DNA of 64,000 bases from Anagrus nilaparvatae. Lineage: Eukaryota > Arthropoda > Insecta > Hymenoptera > Mymaridae. The stretch lies in assembly GCA_022575985.1 (NCBI GenBank), contig JAKSXM010000007.1, forward strand, positions 53,660,501-53,724,500, given 5' to 3'. How positions within the stretch are numbered: the stretch's first letter is position 1; each line of letters begins with the position of its first letter. Shown one piece after another: positions 12,301 through 21,568 of the stretch. The notes beneath the pieces were generated by a model. The model had not been told where the DNA came from, searched no databases, and saw only the letters and a list, made by a program, of their open reading frames with translations. The position numbers were made by a program, and so were the translations under genes.

Positions 12301-12965
12301 CTAGAAGTAGATTTTGCTAATTTAAAGGTGTTCCACACATTTCTCATAAAAAAGACCCCAAAATTAGTGATCAGTTACCCAAAAACCTATGCCAGACCAA
12401 ATCTGGTGGTGGTCGGAAACTTGACACCCTAAACCGTATATTGACTGGAGTATAAGTCCCTAAACATTGAATTCATATTTGTTAATTATACACTTTTAAC
12501 CCCCTGGGACTCAGAAATAGGTTATAAGCGACCAAAAAACGTATAATAGGTCAAAACTATTTATTTTTTTGTGGGAATTGTGAAAAGAAGTATGTTCACT
12601 AATTAAAGGGCTTTCTAAAAAAATTCTTATAACCGGAACATTTTTAATCAGCGACCGATAAATCCTCTATGTGGTGGGTAATATTGAGTCCCTCTTCTCG
12701 CGGTTTGACTGGCGTATTTATGAAAAATGTTATATTTAAAAATAGTCTTAACTTATTGACCAAAAACACATATCTAATGTCCTATAACTCTTATTCAAGC
12801 AAGTTTATTGTTAGTGTTAAAAACTAAAATAATACATCAAAAATAATTTTACTATTATTTACATCACTAAAATTTCTGAAATAATTTTTAAAACATTTTT
12901 TTAATGATTTATTTCCTACTTAATGTTTAAACAAAAATAAAATAATTTGTATGACAATGAGTAAG
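12301..12965. other. Unclassified stretch, no gene seen
   Basis: Mid-complexity up to about 12720, then low-complexity DNA. The first part may belong to the right flank of the palindrome. No coding frame is supported. Confidence 0.4.
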
Positions 12966-13128
12966 TTATTTTATAGTGTAGTGAGTAAATGAAATATCTT
13001 TTGCATTAGTATTGCTGTAACCTACGGTCCAAGAGGTGCACGAATCCTCTCCTAATCCGACTACTTTGGACTGCGTTATCTGAATAATGCCAAATATATT
13101 CCTTAATTTTACATTAACAAAATCTTAA
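12963..13128 (-). pseudogene. Possible isolated exon or exon relic
   Basis: On the minus strand a frame of about 50 codons, just after an AG, contains IQITQSKVVGLGEDSCTSW and then TVGYSNTN before running into A+T-rich sequence and a stop. The core (about 13000-13095) is close to half G+C, far above its flanks. The pattern of ITQSK followed by W-x-V-x-YSN is loosely reminiscent of F5/8 type C (discoidin) domains (ITQG...WVTxYxVxYSNDG), but spacing is shorter and no neighbouring exon is visible. It ends just before a large repeat, so any host gene may have been broken. This is a tentative call. Confidence 0.25.
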
Positions 13129-13540
13129 GAGCAGTGCGAGCAGTAATGGAAATACTTTCAAGAATTTAATCTATTTAAAAAATACCCTGCCAACTAGCTG
13201 GCACTAAGGTTCCTCAAACAATGAGCTTAATACTTCAAAATGCCACAGATATCACCAATTATAAGCATGCAATCATACATACATTTCTATCAATGTTTAA
13301 GTTTTTTTTAATGATCAAAAATTTCGGAACTAATTTTCAAAAAATTAATAATCAGATTCGAGATATCGAGTAAAAACCATACTTTCAAATATAAGTACTT
13401 TCATGGAAATAAATGAGGTGTTACATCCAAATTAAAAAAAAAAAAATTTTAGATTTTTTGATAAAAAAATTAAAAAAAAAAAATTAGTTCTTAATTCGAT
13501 AATGGTTGTGAAATATCACTGGTTACAATATTTTCAGATA

Positions 13541-14194
13541 CAGACATCACTCCTTATACGCGGGGTTTCGGTTCCAAAAAAGTACTGCGTATACGGAGAC
13601 CAACTTCTTATGAGAAAATGAGGGTTACGTTCTCAGTCACTAAAAATGTTCAAATTTTCAAATGAAATACAAAAATATTTTCTGAAATCTCACTGTTTTA
13701 TTGGCATTGACACTGTTTTATCGGATTTTCAGATCGGTAGACCATTGGCACACAAGAGCAGCGTAAACCGATCCTTAGCCACTTTAAAACCAGGTGCTCT
13801 CTTCTCTTCTTTCTTCGCACAGATGATTCGCTTATGTTGAATTTTCTCCTAACGGCTGCGACTTTCTCGCCTTCTATAAGAAGATTTATAATTTTGACTT
13901 TGTCGGCAGTATTGAGAACTTTTCTGCATTTCTTATTTATCGGAGAATTTTTTTTCGATGGAGCCATGACTTTTTGATGATTTCAATTTAGTGCGACAGA
14001 GACTGTTTTATTTACGAGCAAAATATTGGTTATATTTTATCAAATAAAAAAAAAAATTGAATAAATACGTTTGATTTTACGAATCCGCGTAAATCGAGGG
14101 AAAACCCGCGTAAAAGTAGGGACAGGAAAAAAGCATCAAACCGCGTAAAGCGAAATCCGCGTATAAGGAAGCCGCGTATAAGGAGGGACGCCTG
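13541..14194 (-). mobile_element. Non-autonomous pogo/Tigger (Tc1/mariner superfamily) element
   Basis: The left terminus CAGACATCACTCCTTATACG and the right terminus CGTATAAGGAGGGACGCCTG are near-perfect inverted repeats of the Tigger style. TA flanks both sides (13539-13540 and 14195-14196). The insertion splits the host repeat: joining the flanks restores CAGATATTAGTACTTT, matching intact units elsewhere in that family (for example CAGATATTCGTACTTTC near 14674). Subterminal CCGCGTAAAGCG and CCGCGTATAAGG repeats are also seen. The 654-bp length is too short for a transposase gene of the usual size, so this is an internally deleted copy. Confidence 0.88.
13698..13967 (-). pseudogene. Truncated Tigger/pogo transposase, CENP-B N-terminal domain
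   Basis: The frame begins MAPSKKNSPINKKCRKVL and continues with a helix-turn-helix of the CENP-B N-terminal / Psq type: TADKVKIINLLIEGEKVA, then VRRKFNISESSVRR, at about residues 19-53. That domain binds the terminal repeats of pogo-like transposons. After residue 55 the similarity ends and the frame runs into unrelated sequence (YRSENPIKQCQCQ); the CENP-B/Tc5 middle domain and the DDE catalytic core are missing. It lies inside the TIR-bounded element and is read from near the right terminus, as expected. It could not supply transposition. Confidence 0.82.
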
Positions 14195-15075
14195 TATTAG
14201 TACTTTATTGGAATTAAATTAGGTATTACACTTAAAAAAAAAAAATATATTGTAGTTATTTTAATTTTTTTGTTTTTTTAATTTTGAGAAAACAAATTTT
14301 GAAAGAATTCGGTATCAGTTCCAAAAATTACTTTTTTCTAAGTTTCTAAAACTAGTACTCTCAAAGAAATAAATTAGGTGCTACGTCCAAAAAGAAAAAA
14401 AAATTAGTGTTTTTTGTATTTTTTTGTGAAAAAAATTTTGGGAAAATAATTTTCAAAAAATTGATTATCAGACTCGAGACATCGAGTAAAAATCGTACTT
14501 TCAAATATACTTTCAAATAAGTACTTTCATGGAAATAAATTAGGTATTACATCCAAATTAAAAAAAAAAAAAAAAAAAAATAGTTTGAGATTTTTTGATG
14601 AAAAAATTTTTGAAAAAAAAATTAGGTCTTAATTCCATAATGGTTGTGAAATATCACCGGTTACAATATTTTCAGATATTCGTACTTTCATAGAAAAAAA
14701 TTAAGTATTACGTCCTAAAATAAAAAAAATTTTGGCAACAAAAATTTTGAGAAAAAAATTTTGAAAAAATTAGGTATCAGGTCCAAAAAAATGCTATAAA
14801 CCATATTTCTAAAACTAGTACTTCCACAGAAATAAATTAAGTACTGCGTCCATAAAGAAAAAAAAAATTTGTATTTTTTGTATTTTTTGGTGAAAAAAAT
14901 TTTCAGAAAAAAATTTTCAAAAAATTAATTATCAGATTCGAGATATCGAGTAAAAATCGTACTTTCAAATATAAGTACTTTCATGGAAATAAATGAGGTA
15001 TTACATCCAAATTAAAAAAAAAAAAAAGTAGTTTGAGATTTTTTAATAAAAAAATTTTTGAAAAAAAAATTAGGT

Positions 15076-15300
15076 AAAAAATTTCATGAAAAAAATCTAA
15101 GAATTACTAAAGAAATATTACAGGCTAATAGGTATCCGGAAAATTTTTTAAAAAAATACACACAAAAACGGATAAATTTTAATAAATTAAGAAATAAAGG
15201 AAAAATATTAAAACAAAATGCGGCAATATATATAAACAAAAAAACATTATAAAATTAGCTTACATACCAAACATATTCAACAGCGTGACCCGAACATTAC
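15076..15300 (+). pseudogene. Reverse transcriptase thumb fragment of a Penelope-like element
   Basis: The frame over 15076-15252 has FHEKNLRITKEILQANRYP then ENFLKKY, followed by a lysine-rich region. This matches the typical segment after the reverse transcriptase core of Penelope-like proteins (FHxKNLxxIKEILxxNGYPxxFI). After a TAA at about 15250 the next frame-compatible piece reads LAYIPNIFNSVTRTLRK, again the expected order, so stops and shifts have accumulated. The catalytic YxDD region is upstream of the truncation and missing. Confidence 0.72.
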
Positions 15301-15399
15301 GAAAATAGAATTTTCTAATAGTTCCCTACAATAATAACAATCTTTCGTGTATAATTAAAAAGGGAAAGGACGATTCAAAAAATTCTAATCGCAGCAACG

Positions 15400-15710
15400 T
15401 AGTCTATAAAATAGACTGTGTGGATTGCGATGTGTCATATATTGGTGAAACTAAACGTAGAATTTTCAAACGAATGGAGGGCCATTTGAAAGACATCAAG
15501 AATAAGTTAAATAAACCAATACCTAATCATTGCAAACTATTGCATAATATGGATTTTAACAATATCGCGATATTAGACACGGAACCAGATTTTAGAACAA
15601 GAAAATTTTCGGAAGCGGTATATATCAATAAATTTAATAATACGATAAATGAAAATGAGAATGCCGGGTCGTTTAATTCTATATATAAAAATGTCATAGT
15701 CCCACGTTAA
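15400..15710 (+). pseudogene. GIY-YIG endonuclease domain of a Penelope-like element
   Basis: The open frame includes VYKIDCVDCDVSYIGETKRR (the CCHH-like cysteine pair and the GIY-YIG first strand, here as VSY-x-YIG style), then KRMEGHLKDIKN with the expected R and H, and a C-terminal segment with FSEAVYINKFNNTINEN. Family knowledge: in Penelope-like elements this domain sits C-terminal to the reverse transcriptase and nicks target DNA. The frame is open to the stop at 15708-15710, so this domain may be fairly young, but it has no start codon of its own and is cut off from a working reverse transcriptase. Confidence 0.85.
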
Positions 15711-16640
15711 TAAATATTCAAATACATTTGATACGTATATTAAAGAAATGTGATGAAAAACATATGGCTATTTAATGTATTTATAAAGATTTTTCAAAGA
15801 TTTTTTTAAAAAATAAAAAATAATTAGTCTCATGTCGGCAGCACCCAGTGTCGCATAGCTCAAAAAACAAGTATTTTTATGTAAGTTTAACACATTGTTA
15901 ATATAAAAATTTTTTTGAATTCTCATATTGTTCATTAGTAATTAAGAAAAAATTATATAATTTTTTGTATTCAGATCACCTGAAGAGGCCAACGGATTTG
16001 TTGGTGAAATATTGTGAAATAAAAAAACTGTTCCACATCAAAATAATTAGTATTGTTTTATTTATTTTAAATGATTTGAAACAATAAAAAATTAAGTTCA
16101 GCTCCAATTCTGGTCAATAAAATATTATTTTTACTTTTTTAATTCCATAATGGTTGTGAAATTTCACCGGTTACAATATTTTCAGATATTCGTACTTTCA
16201 TAGAAAAAAATTAAGTATTACGTCCTAAAATAAAAAAAATTTTAGCATTTTTTGTATTTTTTGGCAACAAAAATTTTGAGAAAAAAATTTTGAAAAAATT
16301 AGGTATCAGGTCCAAAAAAATGCTATAAACCATATTTCTAAAACTAGTACTTCCACAGAAATAAATTAAGTACTGCGTCCGTAAAGAAAAAAAAAATTGG
16401 TATTTTTTGTATTTTTTGTTTAAAAAAATTTTGAGAAAAAATTTTCAAAAAATTAGTTATCAGATTCGAGATATCGAGTAAAAATCGTACTTTCAAATAT
16501 AAATACTTTCGTGGAAATAAATGAGGTATTACATCCAAATTAAAAAAAAAAAAAAGTAGTTTGAGATTTTTTGATAAAAAAATTTTTGAAAAAAAAATTA
16601 GGTCTTAATTCCATAATGGTTGTGAAATTTCACCGGTTAC

Positions 16641-16665
16641 ATACACACACACACACATACATACT
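16641..16665. repeat. (CA)n microsatellite at the repeat-family tail
   Basis: A short ACACACAC run precedes the conserved tail of the hairpin-ended family. The same position is expanded at about 42908-42943 and 55543-55619, showing that the microsatellite is part of the family and varies between copies. Confidence 0.9.
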
Positions 16666-16778
16666 TTTTTTAAAAACCGGTTTTTTAGCTTCCTGAGGTC
16701 CCAAAACGTGCTTATATGCCAAAAAATCAAAAATCGAAATTTGACCTATCACAATGGTTCCTCTTTGAGGAACCAAAA

Positions 16779-16876
16779 ACTCTGAAATTATTATTGACGC
16801 CAGTAGGATTTGAACCCAGGTACCTTAAAGCTGTGATACAGAGCCATTTAAGCTTTTTGATTCCGAAACAACAAAA
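16779..16876 (-). other. Possible tRNA-like / SINE-like relic
   Basis: Read on the minus strand, GGTACCTGGGTTCAAATCC followed by TACTGGCG contains a good internal B box (GGTTCAAATCC) and a T-arm-like stem. No convincing acceptor stem or A box at the right spacing is visible, so this is not a functional tRNA. It lies between the tail of the hairpin-ended repeat and the LTR element. Confidence 0.3.
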
Positions 16877-17071
16877 TGTAGGATCGAGTAGATTCCTACT
16901 ATGCCGTTTCGACCCGAGGTTACCATCTGGACTCTTCAGTAAGGCAATGATGGTAACCTCTGCCTTAGACGGTTGGTTGGGCCTTGTTAACGGGCTTCTT
17001 ATATATGGACCAAGGGGTCGACTTATCGCTTGCGGGAGCGACTTGTGGTAGTTGCCATCTGTGTCCCCACA
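16877..17071 (-). repeat. 3' LTR of the miniature retrotransposon
   Basis: 195 bp, with a TATA-like element (CCATATATAAG on the minus strand, near 16999-17009). Directly before it on the minus strand are the purine tract GGGAGGGGAG (17075-17084) and three more bases. Confidence 0.87.
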
Positions 17072-17352
17072 GTACTCCCCTCCCAAGAAAACGTTTTTTC
17101 GTACGTCTGCGAGGAAAGGTAGTATGGAGGTGCATGCGTAGGAGGAACGGTCTTGATTTAATATTTTATTATTTTTGAGTTTATTTGGCTTCAACGTGCA
17201 AGGATCCGCTCACGAAGGCAGGCTTGTCGTGGGACCATGGTTGCACGGAGCAGTGGCACGTGTGTGTCAATGCATGTGTATGTGGCGGGGCATCGCATGG
17301 TTATTGAGTTACGTGTACTTTTTGATCAGAAGTTGCGTGTGTAGATCACGTC

Positions 17353-17363
17353 GGGGTCACCAA
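17353..17363 (-). promoter_or_regulatory. Primer-binding-site-like sequence
   Basis: On the minus strand TTGGTGACCCC begins directly after the 5' LTR. TGG pairs with the CCA end of a tRNA, as needed to prime minus-strand DNA synthesis. I cannot name the tRNA from this alone. Confidence 0.65.
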
Positions 17364-17558
17364 TGTAGGATCGAGTAGATTCCTACTATGCCGTTTCGTC
17401 CCGAGGTTACCATCTGGACTCTTCAGTAAGGCAATGATGGTAACCTCTGCCTTAGACGGTCGGTTGGGCCTTGTTAACGGGCTTCTTATATATGGACCAA
17501 GGGGTCGACTTATCGCTTGCGGGAGCGACTTGTGGTAGTTGCCATCTGTGTCCCCACA
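17364..17558 (-). repeat. 5' LTR of the miniature retrotransposon
   Basis: 195 bp, about two differences from the other LTR (CGTCCCG against CGACCCG; GGTCGG against GGTTGG). It contains the TATA-like CCATATATAAG on the minus strand near 17483-17493, which would start the element transcript. Confidence 0.87.
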
Positions 17559-17771
17559 AAAACAATTTTTGTAGCGCCATCTATTAGATTTTAAAACTCA
17601 CTATTTTGAAAGTAATTAGAAATTTTTATGTTTTTTATCTAAAAATTTTTATCTAAAATAAGTTTATAAATATTAAAAACTAATTATTTTCCTCATTTCA
17701 TTAAGATTGTATTAACGCACCAAATCTTAGAGTTCCTTTTTTAACAATGGAAAGATTTATTTCTGTTTAAG
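17559..17771. other. A+T-rich stretch between LTR element and LINE tail
   Basis: No gene. The phrase TTTGTAGCGCCATCTATTAG near 17567 resembles repeat DNA, but no second copy is in the window. Confidence 0.4.
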
Positions 17772-18830
17772 ATTTTTTTTTTTTTTTTTTTTATTATAAA
17801 GATTATTGTACAAGGTTGTACAAAAATTTATAATTAGTTGCTTACACATGAATATAAGAAAAAATAAAAATTTAAATTTTTAACAATTACATAAAAAATT
17901 GATTTTTAAAAATTATTTTCAAATTAAATCTACGTGATAAGATTTGGAATTTATGGAGTAGGTAGACAGATGAGGAAACGAGGTGCTTTGGGAAATTTAT
18001 TTGGTTTTTTGAATTTATGGGGGGTTGAAATTAAGGAACATTAGAACTACGTTTATCGATCTCGAGAAGATAGTGGTGAAGATTGCACTTAAATACATCA
18101 ATTGTACTCGACAAACGTATTTCTTCGAGAGTGTTCCAGAAGGATAGCATAAATACAAGAGAGGAGTTGTTATAGGTGTGATTTGTGGATGTGTTTACGA
18201 CTAAATGCGGACGGTTTTTCGGACGATGTTCTCTGGTAGGGATGTAAATTTTCACTTTATCTTTAAGATAGCTTGGTTTGCCAATATTCAAGATATTATA
18301 TATATGAACTGCGCTAAGGTATTTGGCGCGTAGTTTGACATTTAGCCAACCAAGCTTAATCCTATCAGGGGATGTTCTAGAGGGATAATTAATACCACAC
18401 ACGTATCTAACGGATGAGTTTAATAGTGTTTGGAGTCGTGAGTATTGGTGTTCGGGTAAATCACCCATTGGGAAAACGTTTGAGTCAAGTAGTGGAAAAA
18501 TGTGGGCTTTGAAGAGCTGCTTGCGGAGATTAGAGTTAATTAGATGTTTAAAGTATCTCAATCTATAGAGGACATAATTAACTGATTTGATGATGTGTTT
18601 TATTTGTGACTGCCATTCCATATCATAGACAATAAAAAGGCCGAGATTTTTTACAGTTTTTGACAGTTGAATTTGGGTTCCATCGAAGTAGGAGATTGAA
18701 TCTTTTTTAATCTTGATTGAATTTTTTTTACAGGTTATGACTATATAATTTACAAAAAAATATATGTTAAAAAGATTTAATTTCAAATAGGATTCTTCTA
18801 AAAGAATTAATTAGAAATAAATATTCCCAA
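17772..18830 (-). mobile_element. 5'-truncated non-LTR retrotransposon (LINE), minus strand
   Basis: The element carries the C-terminal part of a LINE reverse transcriptase and then about 240 bp of 3' untranslated sequence ending in a run of about 20 T on the plus strand (17772-17793), that is, a poly(A) tail on the minus strand. 5' truncation with an A tail is what target-primed reverse transcription normally leaves. The 5' limit fades into A+T-rich sequence near 18.8 kb. Confidence 0.82.
18031..18786 (-). pseudogene. LINE reverse transcriptase, C-terminal fragment (jockey-like)
   Basis: 251 codons open. The segment KTVKNLGLFIVYDMEWQSQI then KHIIKSVNYVLYRLR is the thumb-region signature after the catalytic core (xxxLGxxxDxxLxWxxHI in jockey/CR1-type elements). 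It is followed by LINSNLRKQLFKAHIFPLLD, where PxLDYC is usual, and then RLQTLLNSSVRYVCGI and a long C-terminal tail ending in EIDKRSSNVP. The palm motifs with the catalytic YADD lie upstream and are not present; N-terminal residues 1-30 are degraded. The open frame of 251 codons suggests a fairly young copy. Clade assignment is from memory of the motif pattern only. Confidence 0.82.
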
Positions 18831-19104
18831 AGTTAAAAAAGGATCTTTAAGATTTGATACAATTATCATTCGTTGAATCAAAATATAGTGCACTTAAGCC
18901 CCTTTAATATTCATGGCTGCCATTCGTTTAGAATGAAAATTGCGACCTATGATGAGGTTTTTTTTTTATTTAACACTTGGTCAATTTTATTTTTATTTAA
19001 TTTTTTTATCATTAATTAGACTCTGTTAAGTCCATGTATTCAAAATTTCATTGAATATTAATTATCAATTTTATTGTAGTTTCTAGAGCAAAAATGAAAG
19101 TAAT
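18831..19104. other. A+T-rich stretch, no gene seen
   Basis: Low-complexity DNA between the LINE fragment and the palindrome. It could contain further decayed LINE sequence. Confidence 0.4.
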
Positions 19105-20029
19105 TATTGAGTCATTCTCTGTCAGAAAAGCAAAACCTTCCAGATCGGGTCGCTGAAACCGGCTAAAACCTTTTTTTTTCCAATTACCTATCCAAAATGG
19201 ACTATGTCCCCAAATTTTAGCCCTTAATATGGAAAAATAAGCCCAGGGCGAATTTTTGAGAAAAAAAACGCGTTTTCATCTTTTCTCAGCCACCCATTCT
19301 TCTTTTATATGCCATTCCTTCTAGAAATTATTAAAAATAGTGAGAAAAGAGGTACTTTAGTAAAATTTCCTCAGGAATCCATTCCTGCCATTAGTTTTGA
19401 AAAATTCCTACACGGGGAGCCGCAAAATCGATAAATTCACAGGGTATTTTACGGAAGCTACAGAAAAAATATATATCCGAATTTTTTATTAACCTTCTCA
19501 GAAAAAGCGTGTTTTTATATATATTTTCGGATGCCATATCAACCTAGATGCGATCGAACTTCCTAGACCCTAAAATAATCAAAAAATCGTAAATTTTTTT
19601 CAATTTTTCTCATTTTTTTTCAATTTTTTGAATTTTTCCGTTCTAAATGACTCCGAATGATATAAATAAGTTAAGATTCGGATTCCCAGGGAAATTTTAC
19701 ATACTTTCCTTATTTAAATAATTTTTAGGCTTTAATGTAAACGATCTCACACCAAATGCTTTCAACACAAAAGTCGGATTTTCATCGTTTTTCAACAGTT
19801 TTTCTGAATTTTCCCGCGCTAAAAGACCTAATAAGAGTAATATAAGTTCAGATTCGGTTTCTCCAGGAAATTTCATATAATTTCTATTCTATTAAAATCT
19901 TTAGGCTTTAGTATAAACGAGTTTATAGCAATGCGTTTCAAAATTCTGATGTTTCTTGTTTTTTTACATTTTTTTGTATTTTTGCGGTTACTCTAACAAA
20001 AATAACCATGTAGTACTACTCTCTGGCTC

Positions 20030-20195
20030 AGAGAGTTATAACTTCCTAAATCAGGTTGTTAACTCTCTAATTCAGGAAATAATTAACCCTAATTTAACCC
20101 TAGTAACCCTAATTTAAGAAATTAACTCCCTGATTTAGGAAGTTAACTCCCTGATTTAGAGAGTTAACTCCCTGAGGCAAGGGGTTAACTCCATG
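20030..20195. repeat. About 20-bp tandem repeat in the palindrome centre
   Basis: Units of the type GTTAACTCCCTGATTTAGGA occur several times, first in reverse orientation (AACTTCCTAAATCAGG) and then forward, with AACCCTAATTT variants between. One more related unit is at about 20620-20655 near the right arm. Confidence 0.8.
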
Positions 20196-20203
20196 AAATT
20201 TCT

Positions 20204-20625
20204 GTCATCTCCTGGAATACCTTGAGGATGAAAATGAACCGTACGAGGCAAAGCTGATATCCTGGAGGCGTAATTTTTAATTTTTATTTAAAACAATTTT
20301 CTGATTTTTCAATATGGTGGACCAAAAAACATGAAAATAGAAATTTTCACATTACCTGAAGGTTTTCGCGGTTGAAAAAATAGTTTTTATAAATAAAAAT
20401 TTTAATGGTTTCGATTTTCATATTTTTTTCCAAGATGGCGGAACAGAAAACATTAATAAAGGAACTTTCTACATTATCTGGAGGTTTCCAAAGTTGAAAA
20501 AAACGTTTTCATTCATCAAATTTTAAATTTTTTAGCCCCTGCTCATTTTCTGGGTTTCCAAGATGGCGGACCAAAAAACATTTCAGAATAAATATTTTTA
20601 GGGTAATGTAAAAAGTTCCTTGATT
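20204..20625. repeat. Copy of the outer-arm repeat of the 9.2-12.3 kb palindrome
   Basis: GATATCCTGGAGGCGTAATT and CCTGGAATACCTTGAGG followed by ATGAAAATGAACC match the outer block of the 9.2-12.3 kb palindrome (near 9415-9485). They are followed by three units of about 120 bp, each with AAGATGGCGGACC or a variant and a GGAAACTTTC-like phrase. This repeat family therefore exists outside the 3.1-kb palindrome and lies nested in the spacer of a different one. Confidence 0.72.
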
Positions 20626-21568
20626 TAGGGAAATATAACTCTTTGAGCCAGAGAATAGTACCCCATGGTTATTTTTGTTAGAGTAACCGCAAAAATACAA
20701 AAAAATGTAAAAAAACAAGAAACATCAGAATTTTGAAACGCATTGCTATAAACTCGTTTATACTAAAGCCTAAAGATTTTAATAGAATAGAAATTATATG
20801 AAATTTCCTGGAGAAACCGAATCTGAACTTATATTACTCTTATTAGGTCTTTTAGCGCGGGAAAATCCAGAAAAACTGTTGAAAAACGATGAAAATCCGA
20901 CTTTTGTGTTGAAAGCATTTGGTGTGAGATCGTTTACATTAAAGCCTAAAAATTATTTAAATAAGGAAAGTATGTAAAATTTCCCTGGGAATCCGAATCT
21001 TAACTTATTTATATCATTCGGAGTCATTTAGAACGGAAAAAATTCAAAAAATTGAAAAAAAATGAGAAAAATTGAAAAAAATTTACGATTTTTTGATTAT
21101 TTTAGGGTCTAGGAAGTTCGATCGCATCTAGGTTGATATGGCATCCGAAAATATATATAAAAACACGCTTTTTCTGAGAAGGTTAATAAAAAATTCGGAT
21201 ATATATTTTTTCTGTAGCTTCCGTAAAATACCCTGTGAATTTATCGATTTTGCGGCTCCCCGTGTAGGAATTTTTCAAAACTAATGGCAGGAATGGATTC
21301 CTGAGGAAATTTTACTAAAGTACCTCTTTTCTCACTATTTTTAATAATTTCTAGAAGGAATGGCATATAAAAGAAGAATGGGTGGCTGAGAAAAGATGAA
21401 AACGCGTTTTTTTTTCAAAAATTCGCCCTGGGCTTATTTTTCCATATTAAGGGCTAAAATTTGGGGACATAGTCCATTTTGGATAGGTAATTGGAAAAAA
21501 AAGGTTTTAGCCGGTTTCAGCGACCCGACCTGGAAGGTTTTGCTTTTCTGACAGAGAATGACTCTATT

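Larger units (their letters stand above)
15076..16138 (+). mobile_element. 5'-truncated Penelope-like retroelement inserted in the host repeat
   Basis: The host repeat is interrupted after AAAAATTAGGT (to 15075) and resumes with TTAATTCCATAATGGTTG (about 16139). The insert encodes the C-terminal end of a reverse transcriptase (15076-15300, with frame breaks) and a GIY-YIG domain (15400-15710). It ends with the 3' untranslated style known from arthropod Penelope-like elements: CACCTGAAGAGGCCAACGG then TTTGTTGGTGAAATA near 15976-16015. Penelope-like elements copy themselves by target-primed reverse transcription, with the GIY-YIG nuclease nicking DNA. Most of the 5' part, including the catalytic reverse transcriptase motifs, is absent. 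Confidence 0.85.
13185..16778 (+). repeat. Hairpin-ended dispersed repeat family, copy 1 (with nested insertions)
   Basis: The copy starts CCCTGCCAACTAGCTGGCAC, which contains the small hairpin GCCA-ACTAGC-TGGC, followed by GGTTCCTCAAACAATGAGCT. It ends with a CA microsatellite and the perfect hairpin GGTTCCTCTTTGAGGAACC then AAAA. The body is many diverged direct units around GTACTTTCATGGAAATAAAT and GAGGTATTACATCCAAATTA, separated by A- and T-runs. Copies with the same head lie at 41628 and 51621, and the same tail recurs at 43042-43060 and 55718-55736, all in one orientation. There is no coding capacity; the Tigger and Penelope pieces are insertions. The class is unknown: the 3' hairpin recalls Helitrons, but no CTRR end is visible. 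Confidence 0.8.
16877..17558 (-). mobile_element. Miniature LTR retrotransposon (TRIM-like, Ty3/gypsy-type), minus strand
   Basis: Two 195-bp direct repeats (16877-17071 and 17364-17558) differ at about two positions. On the minus strand each begins TGTGGGGACACAGATGG and ends GATCCTACA, the TG...CA form of LTRs. Next to the minus-strand 5' LTR is TTGGTGACCCCGACGTG, a primer-binding-site-like sequence starting TGG. Next to the 3' LTR is the purine tract GGGAGGGGAG. AAAA flanks both ends, a probable 4-bp target duplication. The interior is only about 292 bp and encodes no gag or pol, so copying must rely on proteins from elsewhere. The near-identical LTRs imply recent insertion. Confidence 0.87.
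19109..21564. mobile_element. 2.46-kb palindromic element with TATT target duplication
   Basis: The arms 19109-20045 and 20631-21564 are nearly perfect inverted copies, starting GAGTCATTCTCTGTCAG and ending CTGACAGAGAATGACTC. TATT precedes the left end (19105-19108) and follows the right end (21565-21568). Within each arm there are two diverged direct units (AAGTTAAGATTCGGATTCCC and AAGTTCAGATTCGGTTTCTC, about 180 bp apart), both followed by TTTAGGCTTTA. The 585-bp centre is unique within the element. No coding capacity. The high arm identity implies recent formation or ongoing homogenisation of the arms. Confidence 0.9.

Noticed and set aside
13020..13095. Possible tRNA gene
   Set aside because: The G+C-rich patch has no cloverleaf or B box; a minus-strand coding-like frame explains it better.
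16727..17194. Long minus-strand frame of 155 codons
   Set aside because: It runs across the tail of one repeat, the tRNA-like relic and into the LTR element; no family motifs. It is a chance frame in G+C-richer non-coding DNA.
16716..17378. Several plus-strand frames over the LTR element
   Set aside because: They overlap each other in different phases and cover both LTRs and the primer site, so they are shadows.
20080..20120. Telomere-like AACCCTAATTT repeats
   Set aside because: Only a few irregular units within a 20-bp tandem repeat; the usual insect telomere unit is TTAGG and no such array is present.
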